NCBI GenBank assembly: GCA_009923345.1
Contig: RFTR01000138.1
Span: 1 to 5,310 of the forward strand
Origin: Betaproteobacteria bacterium
Lineage (GTDB): Bacteria > Pseudomonadota > Gammaproteobacteria > Burkholderiales > Burkholderiaceae_C
Direction of reading: 5' to 3'
Length of the DNA stretch: 5,310 nt
Shown here: in pieces, positions 1-4,774 of the stretch
Layout: the number at the start of each line of letters is the position of its first letter
Numbering within the stretch: the stretch's first letter is position 1
Made by a program: the position numbers and the translations under genes
The notes under the pieces: generated by a model
Told to the model about the DNA's origin: nothing
Databases searched by the model: none
Seen by the model: the letters and a program-made list of their open reading frames with translations, nothing else

Positions 1-924
1 AAACCTGCAGAACTCACGCCATTGACCGCCTTAGCTGCCGCCGAGTTGGCTGTGCGTGCTGGCATCCCTGCGGGCGTGTTGAATATCCTGACAGCGGACA
101 GCGACAACAGCGTTGCAGTGGGCAAAGTGTTTTGTGCTAGCGACACGGTGCGCCACATCAGCTTCACCGGGTCCACTGAAGTCGGCCGCATTTTGATAGC
201 GCAGTCTGCTCCCAGCATCAAAAAACTCGCGCTTGAGCTCGGCGGCAATGCGCCATTCATCGTTTTTGACGATGCGGATATCGACAGCGCGGTCGAAGGC
301 GCGATGGCCAGCAAGTACCGCAATGCAGGTCAAACCTGTGTCTGCGCCAACCGCATCTATGTGCAAGACAAGGTATACGACCAGTTTGTCGAAAAATTTG
401 CCGCAAAGGTCAAAGCGCTGAAAGTCGGTAACGGTTTTGAAGACGGCGTTGTTCAAGGACCATTGATCGAAGATGCCGCCGTGCAAAAAGTTGAACGCCA
501 TGTGCAAGACGCGATTGCAAAAGGCGGCAAGGTAGTTGTCGGCGGCAAGAAGTTGAATGGCCAGTTTTTTGAACCCACCGTGATTTCAGGCGCTACTGCT
601 GACATGTTGTGCGCCAAAGAAGAAACCTTTGGCCCCTTTGCTCCAGTGTTTCGCTTTCACAAAGACCAAGAGGCGATTGACGCTGCCAACAACACTGAAT
701 TTGGTTTGGCCAGTTATTTCTACAGCAGGGATGTAGGGCGTATCTTCCGCGTCAGCGAGGCTCTGGAATACGGTATGGTTGGCATCAACGTCGGAATTAT
801 CGCGACCGAACATGTGCCGTTTGGCGGCGTCAAACAATCGGGCCTGGGACGCGAAGGCTCCAGCCACGGCATGGATGAGTATTTGGAGATGAAATACCTT
901 TGTATAGGGGATATTTCCAAATAA
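1..924 (+). CDS. gabD: Succinate-semialdehyde dehydrogenase (NAD(P)+), 5'-truncated
   Basis: This is the C-terminal 307 residues of an aldehyde dehydrogenase superfamily enzyme. It oxidises succinate semialdehyde to succinate in the cytoplasm, the last step of GABA/4-hydroxybutyrate breakdown into the TCA cycle. The frame is open from base 1, so the start lies outside the window; GabD is usually about 480 residues, so roughly 175 are missing. Visible features, numbered from base 1: the cofactor-binding FTGSTEVG at residues 55-62, the general-base Glu79 in LELGGNAP, and the catalytic Cys113 in GQTCVCANR. The tail PFGGVKQSGLGREG followed by EYLEMKYLCIG is typical of GabD rather than of other ALDHs. 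The CxC pair Cys113/Cys115 is also present in E. coli GabD and human SSADH. No hairpin terminator is obvious after the TAA. The 166-bp gap to the next gene suggests a separate transcription unit. Glutarate-semialdehyde dehydrogenase (GabD/DavD type) is the main alternative, because the two activities are hard to separate by sequence. Confidence 0.93.
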   Translation, partial: KPAELTPLTALAAAELAVRAGIPAGVLNILTADSDNSVAVGKVFCASDTVRHISFTGSTEVGRILIAQSAPSIKKLALELGGNAPFIVFDDADIDSAVEGAMASKYRNAGQTCVCANRIYVQDKVYDQFVEKFAAKVKALKVGNGFEDGVVQGPLIEDAAVQKVERHVQDAIAKGGKVVVGGKKLNGQFFEPTVISGATADMLCAKEETFGPFAPVFRFHKDQEAIDAANNTEFGLASYFYSRDVGRIFRVSEALEYGMVGINVGIIATEHVPFGGVKQSGLGREGSSHGMDEYLEMKYLCIGDISK

Positions 925-1090
925 GTCTTCATCTCATATTGGCCAACGGATCGGTAACGCCTTTGCCAACTAATCACTGAATGCATAGGCTTATCAAATC
1001 AACCCAATGTTGCACTTGGAACTTGAAACCACCCATTGTTTATTTGTTCAATTTAAAATTAAAACAGATTTTTCAAGGAATTAAGGCCTT
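925..1090 (+). promoter_or_regulatory. AT-rich intergenic leader, likely promoter region of the winged-helix gene
   Basis: This is a 166-bp non-coding gap between gabD and the winged-helix gene. The right half (about 1031-1082) is markedly AT-rich compared with the flanking genes, as promoters usually are in this group. Weak -35-like elements occur (TTGCAC at 1010-1015, TTGGAA at 1016-1021, TTGTTT at 1036-1041), as does a -10-like TAAAAT at 1054-1059. No pair has both a good match and a 16-18 bp spacer, so no specific promoter is assigned. No intrinsic terminator for gabD is visible; the only dyads are a TTGGCCAA palindrome near 940 and a widely spaced TTGGC/GCCAA pair. Confidence 0.35.
1075..1079 (+). 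promoter_or_regulatory. Ribosome binding site of the winged-helix gene
   Basis: AAGGA lies 11 nt before the ATG at 1091. A second purine patch, AAGG at 1083-1086, is only 4 nt from the start and probably too close. The AAGGA site, at a somewhat long spacing, supports ATG 1091 as the start. Confidence 0.5.
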
Positions 1091-1438
1091 ATGACTACAC
1101 AGCAAATTTATATGCGCTTCTTAAATTTGGTCCATGCACTGGAAAGCAACACCAATTCGCCTCTCATAGACTTAGATGCCAAAAAGTTGCTTGACGTGAT
1201 TGGCCTGCGTAATGACCAAAAGAAACCGCTTACCGTGACTGAGGCCATGGCCTTAGACCACATCGCATCTCCTGCAACGATTCACCGTAAATTAGACCAA
1301 TTGCGCGAACTTGGAATGATCGACACCGTGTTTGAAGGTAAAAACCGGCGGACTAAATATTTGGTTCCTACCAAGGTGGCCGCTGACTACTTCGCCAATA
1401 TGGGCAAAGCAGTACAGCAAGCCATTGCTAGCGCTTAA
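1091..1438 (+). CDS. Small winged helix-turn-helix (MarR-like) DNA-binding protein
   Basis: This encodes a 115-residue protein with a winged helix-turn-helix layout. An N-terminal helical stretch (about 1-40) may serve in dimerisation. The predicted helix-turn-helix spans about 47-76, with recognition helix SPATIHRKLDQLRELG at 60-75. The wing is a basic beta-hairpin at about 78-93 containing EGKNRRTKY, and a final helix covers about 94-113. It is shorter than a typical MarR protein (about 140 residues) and shows no ligand-binding domain, transmembrane segment or metal-binding cluster. The likely role is sequence-specific DNA binding in the cytoplasm, but target and effector are unknown. It has its own AT-rich leader and lies convergent with scoB, the two stop codons sharing TTAA at 1435-1438. 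Adjacency to gabD and the CoA-transferase unit makes those genes candidate targets, by position only. The DNA-binding assignment is fairly secure and the family name less so. Confidence 0.75.
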   Translation: MTTQQIYMRFLNLVHALESNTNSPLIDLDAKKLLDVIGLRNDQKKPLTVTEAMALDHIASPATIHRKLDQLRELGMIDTVFEGKNRRTKYLVPTKVAADYFANMGKAVQQAIASA

Positions 1439-2073
1439 AGAAGCGTAACCCCCGTCTTACTTTGTAAAAACTCGCGCGTCACGCCAGGCGCGAGTTCCAC
1501 TACTTTGAGACCCTGAGGCGTCACGTCCATCACCGCAAGGTCGGTGATGATCAAATCGACCACGCCCACGCCCGTAAGCGGCAAAGTGCACTGAGGCAAG
1601 ATTTTGAGATCTTCGGTGCCATCTTTCTTTTTGGCGACGTGTTCCATCAACACGACCACGCGTTTGACGCCAGCGACCAAATCCATCGCACCGCCCATGC
1701 CTTTGATCATCTTGCCAGGAATCATCCAATTGGCGAGGTCGCCTTTTTCGCTGACCTGCATGGCGCCCAAGATAGACAAGTTGATTTTTCCCCCGCGGAT
1801 CATGGCGAACGATTGGTCGCTTCCAAAAATCGCCGAACCTTTAATGGTGGTAACGGTTTGCTTACCCGCGTTGATAAGGTCGGCGTCGACTTCGTCTTCG
1901 TATGGAAATGGGCCGATGCCCAGCATGCCGTTTTCGCTTTGCAACCAGACCTCGACATGGTCAGGCACGTGGTTCGCCACCAAGGTGGGGATGCCAATAC
2001 CTAGGTTCACATAAAAACCGTCTTGCAGTTCGCTTGCCGCACGTGCGGCCATTTCGTCTTGGGTCCAAGCCAT
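1435..2073 (-). CDS. scoB: 3-oxoacid CoA-transferase subunit B
   Basis: This is the 212-residue beta subunit of a family I CoA-transferase. With subunit A it moves CoA from succinyl-CoA to acetoacetate or a related 3-oxoacid, giving acetoacetyl-CoA for thiolysis. The catalytic glutamate, which forms the glutamyl-CoA thioester, is Glu47 in LQSENGMLG. Other family landmarks are NLGIGIPT at 23-30, GGKINLSILGAMQV at 94-107, GKMIKGMGGAMDLV at 120-133, and the C-terminal ELAPGVTREFL near 193-203. Length is normal for the bacterial split enzyme. The start is supported by AAAGGA (complement of 2080-2085) six nt before the ATG. It is last in the five-gene minus-strand unit, 51 nt after scoA. Its 3' end contains a terminator-like hairpin, and its TAA overlaps the stop of the convergent winged-helix gene. 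Alternatives in the same family are 3-oxoadipate CoA-transferase (PcaJ) and acetate/acetoacetate CoA-transferase (AtoA). The whole-protein pattern best resembles SCOT, and no aromatic-degradation genes are seen nearby. Confidence 0.92.
   Translation of the reverse strand: MAWTQDEMAARAASELQDGFYVNLGIGIPTLVANHVPDHVEVWLQSENGMLGIGPFPYEDEVDADLINAGKQTVTTIKGSAIFGSDQSFAMIRGGKINLSILGAMQVSEKGDLANWMIPGKMIKGMGGAMDLVAGVKRVVVLMEHVAKKKDGTEDLKILPQCTLPLTGVGVVDLIITDLAVMDVTPQGLKVVELAPGVTREFLQSKTGVTLL
1466..1496 (-). terminator. Terminator-like hairpin inside the 3' end of scoB
   Basis: Perfect 9-bp arms AACTCGCGC (1469-1477) and GCGCGAGTT (1488-1496) enclose a 10-nt loop. Read on the minus strand, the second arm runs into five consecutive T residues, giving GAGTTTTTAC: a GC-rich stem plus a U-tract, the form of a rho-independent terminator. 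It lies in scoB codons 193-202, with about ten sense codons still to come before the stop. On the plus strand no T-run follows the stem, so it would act on the CoA-transferase transcript and not on the winged-helix one. Function is inferred. The hairpin could instead follow by chance from encoding the conserved ELAPGVTREF peptide. Confidence 0.35.
1528..1549. repeat. Inverted repeat in scoB 3' coding region, downstream of the winged-helix gene
   Basis: Perfect 8-bp arms CATCACCG (1528-1535) and CGGTGATG (1542-1549) flank a 6-nt loop. It lies about 90 nt past the winged-helix stop codon and within scoB coding sequence (around ITDLAVMD). No T-run follows on either strand, so it is not a classic terminator. 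It could form a 3'-end stabilising hairpin on a winged-helix transcript that reads into scoB antisense, or be incidental to the coding sequence. Confidence 0.3.
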
Positions 2074-2091
2074 GTTTTTTCCTTTCAGTGG

Positions 2092-2109
2092 GAACAGCCA
2101 TAGCTGTTC
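2092..2109 (-). repeat. Intercistronic hairpin between scoA and scoB
   Basis: Perfect 7-bp arms GAACAGC (2092-2098) and GCTGTTC (2103-2109) enclose a 4-nt loop in the 51-nt gap between scoA and scoB. On the minus-strand transcript the stem ends 6 nt before the scoB Shine-Dalgarno AAAGGA and is not followed by a T-run. It is therefore more likely an mRNA structure affecting stability or scoB translation than a terminator. The dyad is seen directly; its role is inferred. Confidence 0.4.
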
Positions 2110-2124
2110 GCCTTACAAATATTT

Positions 2125-2829
2125 TTAGACTTTTTTGTCGCGGGTGGTGCGTTTTTCGATGCGCTTTTCAGGCGTCGGGTTGTGCACGATGCGGTGAACA
2201 TAAATGCCAGGTAAATGGATGTCGTCTGGTGCCAGCTCACCGGTCTCGACGATGCGCTCAACTTCGACTATGCAAATCTTGCCGGCCGTCGCTGCGGCGG
2301 GGTTGAAATTGCGCGCGGTCAGGTTGAAACGCAAATTACCAGATTTATCCGCCACGTCGGCTTTGATCAACGAGATCTCAGGGACCAAGGACTTTTCCAT
2401 CACATAGGTCTCGCCGTCGAAGTCGCGCAATTCTTTGCCCTCGGCCACCAAAGTGCCCACGCCTGTTTTGGTAAAGAAAGCGGGAATGCCTGCCCCGCCA
2501 GCGCGGAGTTTTTCAGCCAAAGTGCCTTGGGGGGTGAACTCGAGTTCCAATTCGCCAGCCAAATACTGGCGCTCGAACTCTTTGTTCTCGCCCACATAGC
2601 TGGAAATCATTTTTTTGATTTGATGGGTTTCGAGCAGCTTACCCAAACCAAAGCCGTCGACGCCAGCGTTATTGGAGATGACGGTCAGATTCTTCACGCC
2701 ACTGTCACGCAATGCGTCGATCAGGGCTTCGGGAATGCCACACAGTCCAAAGCCACCGACCGCCATCAATTGGCCATCGGCCACGATGTCTTTCAGCGCT
2801 TCAGCGGCAGAAGGAAATATTTTGTTCAA
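2125..2829 (-). CDS. scoA: 3-oxoacid CoA-transferase subunit A (TTG start)
   Basis: This is the 234-residue alpha subunit partnering ScoB in a cytoplasmic family I CoA-transferase that activates acetoacetate or a similar 3-oxoacid at the expense of succinyl-CoA. The CoA-transferase signature GGFGLCGIPE is at residues 25-34. Further landmarks are NNAGVDGFGLGKLL at 53-66, SSYVGENKEFERQYLAGELELEF at 76-98, the TPQGTLAEKLRAGGAGIPAFFTKTGVGT block at 99-126, and ARNFNPAAATAG at 172-183. The start codon is TTG (2829-2827). No in-frame ATG lies between it and the upstream stop at 2857-2859. The family normally begins MNKI at this point, and GGAG (complement of 2837-2840) sits 7 nt ahead. The gene follows the AhpD-like gene after 41 nt and precedes scoB by 51 nt. 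The rare start could lower subunit A output relative to B. PcaI or AtoD are alternative names if the substrate differs. Confidence 0.92.
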   Translation of the reverse strand: MNKIFPSAAEALKDIVADGQLMAVGGFGLCGIPEALIDALRDSGVKNLTVISNNAGVDGFGLGKLLETHQIKKMISSYVGENKEFERQYLAGELELEFTPQGTLAEKLRAGGAGIPAFFTKTGVGTLVAEGKELRDFDGETYVMEKSLVPEISLIKADVADKSGNLRFNLTARNFNPAAATAGKICIVEVERIVETGELAPDDIHLPGIYVHRIVHNPTPEKRIEKRTTRDKKV

Positions 2830-2836
2830 GGGGATG

Positions 2837-2840
2837 CTCC
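2837..2840 (-). promoter_or_regulatory. Shine-Dalgarno fixing the TTG start of scoA
   Basis: CTCC on the plus strand reads GGAG on the minus strand, 7 nt ahead of the TTG at 2829-2827. This spacing is near ideal. With no in-frame ATG upstream before the stop at 2857-2859, it supports TTG initiation. Confidence 0.65.
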
Positions 2841-2870
2841 AAATATGTGCAACTAGTTAACTGGTCGATT

Positions 2871-3449
2871 CTACGAAACTGGTTTTTTAGGAACACGTCC
2901 CATTACATAAAACTCCGGATTGGGCATCATGTTGCTAAAACTCGCCATGCGATTGCTCAAGCCAAAGAACGCTGTGATGGCGGCGATGTCCCAAATGTCT
3001 TCGTCGTCAAACCCATGGGCATGTAATGCGGCGAAGTCTTCTTCTTGTATCTGATCGCTGTGATGGCAAACCTTCATCGCAAAGTCAAGCATAGCTTTTT
3101 GTCTGGGGGTGATGTCGGCTTTTAGGTAGTTAACTGCCACTTGGTCTGCAACCAGCGGTTTTTTCTCGTAAATTCGCAAAATCGCACCATGGGCCACCAC
3201 GCAATACAGGCAGTTGTTGGCGGCACTGGTGGCGGTGACGATCATCTCGCGGTCGCCCTTGGTGAGATGGCCATCTTCCTTGAGCATCAAGGCATCGTGG
3301 TACGCGAAAAACGCCCGCCATTCCGCGGGGCGACGCGCCAGCGCCAAAAACACATTGGGAATAAAGCCCGCTTTTTCTTGCACTTCCAGCACTTTGGTGC
3401 GGATGTCTTCGGGTAAAGCGTTGAGGTCTGGGAGAGGGTATCGGGTCAT
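2871..3449 (-). CDS. AhpD/carboxymuconolactone-decarboxylase-like peroxidase-related protein
   Basis: This 192-residue protein belongs to the CMD/AhpD-like all-helical fold, in the branch usually called peroxidase-related enzymes. The AhpD-type redox centre is complete: Glu68 in GDREM, then Cys80-LY-Cys83 and His87 in CLYCVVAHG. In AhpD the CxxC pair and nearby His relay protons and reducing equivalents for peroxide reduction. True 4-carboxymuconolactone decarboxylases lack this CxxC, so a decarboxylase role is unlikely. There is no signal peptide or membrane segment, so it should be cytoplasmic. The ATG overlaps the thioesterase TGA in an ATGA (3446-3449), and only a weak AGAAAG-like ribosome site precedes it, so translational coupling is likely. 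It ends 41 nt before scoA. Its placement among acyl-CoA genes hints at handling peroxide made during acyl-CoA oxidation, but the substrate is not known and the electron donor is not encoded here. Confidence 0.85.
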   Translation of the reverse strand: MTRYPLPDLNALPEDIRTKVLEVQEKAGFIPNVFLALARRPAEWRAFFAYHDALMLKEDGHLTKGDREMIVTATSAANNCLYCVVAHGAILRIYEKKPLVADQVAVNYLKADITPRQKAMLDFAMKVCHHSDQIQEEDFAALHAHGFDDEDIWDIAAITAFFGLSNRMASFSNMMPNPEFYVMGRVPKKPVS

Positions 3450-3868
3450 GGTGTGACTATCTTTCTGATCCAGTCAGGCAAATCAATTGCCTTTTGTTTG
3501 GGGAAATCCACCCATATGGTGGTGGCGCCGCCCGCGGCGAAAATCACGTCGGGCAAGTCAACGCGCTCCATCGTGGCCCATGTCTCGAATGTAGTGCGGG
3601 CTGGATCACTGGTGTACATCTTCAATCGAATATCCCCTGGGTATTCCAATTGTTTGTAGAAATTACAAAAGGCATTGATGATGACGATGCCTTCTTTCGC
3701 GGGGTCAGGAACGGCATTGATGGTTTGAAGCCAGTTAATGCGGGCCGTTTCTAAATAACGAAAGTACATGATATTGTTGACATGACCCATCGCGTCCATG
3801 TCGCCCCATCGAATGGGCATGGTCATCTCATACACCAGCTTCTTGTGCTCTGGTATCTCCATCTTCAT
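3446..3868 (-). CDS. Hotdog-fold acyl-CoA thioesterase (4HBT/YbgC-like)
   Basis: This 140-residue single-domain hotdog protein probably hydrolyses an acyl-CoA to free acid and CoA in the cytoplasm. The diagnostic block is RWGDMDAMGHVNNIMYFRYLE at residues 20-40. By alignment to 4-hydroxybenzoyl-CoA thioesterase, Asp25 is the likely catalytic carboxylate, with His29 and Asn31 beside it. Length is normal for the family, which acts as dimers or tetramers. The start ATG (3868-3866) overlaps the SDR stop in ATGA, and no Shine-Dalgarno is visible before it, implying re-initiation by ribosomes finishing the SDR; Met3 is a possible second start. Its own stop overlaps the AhpD-like start in the same way. 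Substrate chain length cannot be judged from sequence. The context of SDR, CoA-transferase and ETF-QO favours aliphatic acyl-CoAs over aromatic ones. Confidence 0.88.
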   Translation of the reverse strand: MKMEIPEHKKLVYEMTMPIRWGDMDAMGHVNNIMYFRYLETARINWLQTINAVPDPAKEGIVIINAFCNFYKQLEYPGDIRLKMYTSDPARTTFETWATMERVDLPDVIFAAGGATTIWVDFPKQKAIDLPDWIRKIVTP

Positions 3869-4647
3869 AGGGCAAAACCGTCGTCAGCTGCAATGATGGC
3901 TCCGTTGACAAAGCCGCTTTCCCCGCTGGCCAGCAAAACCAGCAAAGCGTCTAAATCTTGCGGATGGCCTACGCGCTTACGTGGCAACATATTCACCAGC
4001 TTTTGGCCTTGTTCGGTGCCCCAGTGGTGGTGATTAATTTCGGTATCGATATAGCCTGGGCAAATCGCGTTCACATTGATGCCGAACCGGCCCCACTCCA
4101 TCGCTAGCACTTTGGTCATTTGCACCACGGCGGCCTTGCTCATGCAGTAGGCGCCAATTTGGGGCAACACCTTCAAACCAGCCACCGACGCAATATTGAT
4201 AATGCGCCCGCCGGTATAGCTTCCAGGTGCAGAGCCTTTGGCGCGAGCCAGCATGCGTTTGCCAACCTCTTGCGCTACAAAAAACGAGCCCTTGACGTTG
4301 GTATTGAAGATGAAGTCAAAGTCGTCCTCGGTCACGTCTTGCACACGCTGGGTCGTGCTCACGCCAGAGTTGTTCACCAAAATATCGATGCTGCCGACCT
4401 CCGTCTCCGCATGGGCCACGGCAGATTTGATACTGTCCAAGTCCGTCACGTCTAAGGCCACTACATGGGCGTCGCCACCTTCTGCCTCGATTTCCGCGCG
4501 CAGCTCTTTGAGTTTCTCAATGCGACGACTGGCCAGCACCACCGCAGCGCCAGCACGCGACAGAGTTTTGGCGAACTGTTCGCCCAAACCGCTGGAAGCT
4601 CCCGTTATGAGTGCGACCCGTCCTGACAAATCTATGCTGTAAGCCAT
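3865..4647 (-). CDS. Classical short-chain dehydrogenase/reductase (SDR)
   Basis: This 260-residue classical SDR is a cytoplasmic NAD(P)-dependent oxidoreductase acting on a hydroxy/keto pair. Landmarks: cofactor-binding TGASSGLG at 15-22, NNSG (variant of NNAG) at 92-95, active-site Asn117 in NTNVKG, Ser154 in NIASVAG, the YxxxK pair Tyr167/Lys171, and PGYIDTE at 197-203. The Arg pair after beta-2 (ASRR, 39-42) suggests NADP(H) preference, by family rule. The start is placed at ATG 4647 because MAYSIDLSGRVALITG is a normal SDR beginning and GGGAG (complement of 4654-4658) sits 6 nt upstream. An in-frame extension to 4713 has no family resemblance. It is first in the five-gene unit and ends in an ATGA overlap with the thioesterase. 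FabG-like 3-oxoacyl reductase or 3-hydroxyacyl-CoA dehydrogenase activity is plausible, but the substrate is undetermined. Confidence 0.9.
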   Translation of the reverse strand: MAYSIDLSGRVALITGASSGLGEQFAKTLSRAGAAVVLASRRIEKLKELRAEIEAEGGDAHVVALDVTDLDSIKSAVAHAETEVGSIDILVNNSGVSTTQRVQDVTEDDFDFIFNTNVKGSFFVAQEVGKRMLARAKGSAPGSYTGGRIINIASVAGLKVLPQIGAYCMSKAAVVQMTKVLAMEWGRFGINVNAICPGYIDTEINHHHWGTEQGQKLVNMLPRKRVGHPQDLDALLVLLASGESGFVNGAIIAADDGFAL

Positions 4648-4653
4648 GCCTTG

Positions 4654-4658
4654 CTCCC
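4654..4658 (-). promoter_or_regulatory. Shine-Dalgarno fixing the SDR start
   Basis: CTCCC on the plus strand reads GGGAG on the minus strand, 6 nt before the ATG at 4647-4645. It supports the 260-residue SDR over a start 22 codons further upstream. Confidence 0.7.
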
Positions 4659-4666
4659 GCTTATGT

Positions 4667-4678
4667 TGAATCGCTTCA
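4667..4678. promoter_or_regulatory. Operator-like dyad upstream of the SDR operon
   Basis: TGAATCGCTTCA is an imperfect palindrome (TGAA/TTCA arms with a central CG; 10 of 12 positions symmetric). It lies 20-31 nt ahead of the SDR start and abuts a -10-like CATAAT on the minus strand. A repressor bound here would block that promoter. Short dyads of this size also occur by chance, so this is only a candidate. No regulator in the window can be tied to it. Confidence 0.22.
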
Positions 4679-4774
4679 TTATGGCAACTACCCCTAGGGC
4701 ACCTTTGAAGCACCGCATAAAATCTGTCGCAACTCGGACATGCTCACTTTCTACTCTCTGAATCCCCCTTTTTT

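Larger units (their letters stand above)
4648..4774. promoter_or_regulatory. Divergent promoter region between the SDR operon and ETF-QO
   Basis: This 127-bp non-coding gap separates two divergent starts, so it should carry promoters for both directions. For the minus strand, CATAAT (complement of 4678-4683) is a fair -10 element, but no good -35 lies 16-18 bp upstream. For the plus strand, TAAAAT at 4718-4723 is a -10 candidate, again without a clear -35. An imperfect dyad at 4667-4678 overlaps the minus-strand -10. The pyrimidine-rich run CCCCCTTTTTT (4764-4774) directly precedes the ETF-QO start. The promoter function is inferred from gene layout; individual elements are weak. Confidence 0.45.

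Noticed and set aside
31..507. A 158-codon minus-strand open frame opposite gabD
   Set aside because: It lies over the catalytic core of GabD and shows no recognisable domain, so it is treated as a shadow.
2128..2140. A6 run near the end of scoA as a programmed frameshift site
   Set aside because: The run does not fall in the right phase for a canonical X XXY YYZ slip, scoA ends normally two codons later, and scoB has its own start and ribosome site.
1604..2306. Several plus-strand open frames of 120-136 codons antisense to scoB and the scoA 3' end
   Set aside because: They overlap each other and two well-supported CoA-transferase subunits, and their translations look like low-information shadow sequence.
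2215..2856. A 213-codon open frame on the plus strand, antisense to scoA
   Set aside because: It covers a clearly recognisable ScoA in the opposite strand, has no family resemblance and no good ribosome site, and is best explained as a codon-bias shadow.
2851..2862. Overlapping palindromes AACTAGTT and AGTTAACT between the AhpD-like gene and scoA
   Set aside because: They are short and AT-based in a 41-nt intra-operon gap, with no terminator or promoter features nearby; chance is the simplest explanation.
4692..4699. CCCTAGGG palindrome in the divergent promoter region
   Set aside because: The symmetry does not extend beyond 8 bp and it is not aligned with any promoter element I can support.
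4648..4713. A 22-residue N-terminal extension of the SDR from an upstream start
   Set aside because: The added residues do not resemble an SDR N-terminus or a signal peptide, whereas the ATG at 4647 has a GGGAG at ideal spacing.
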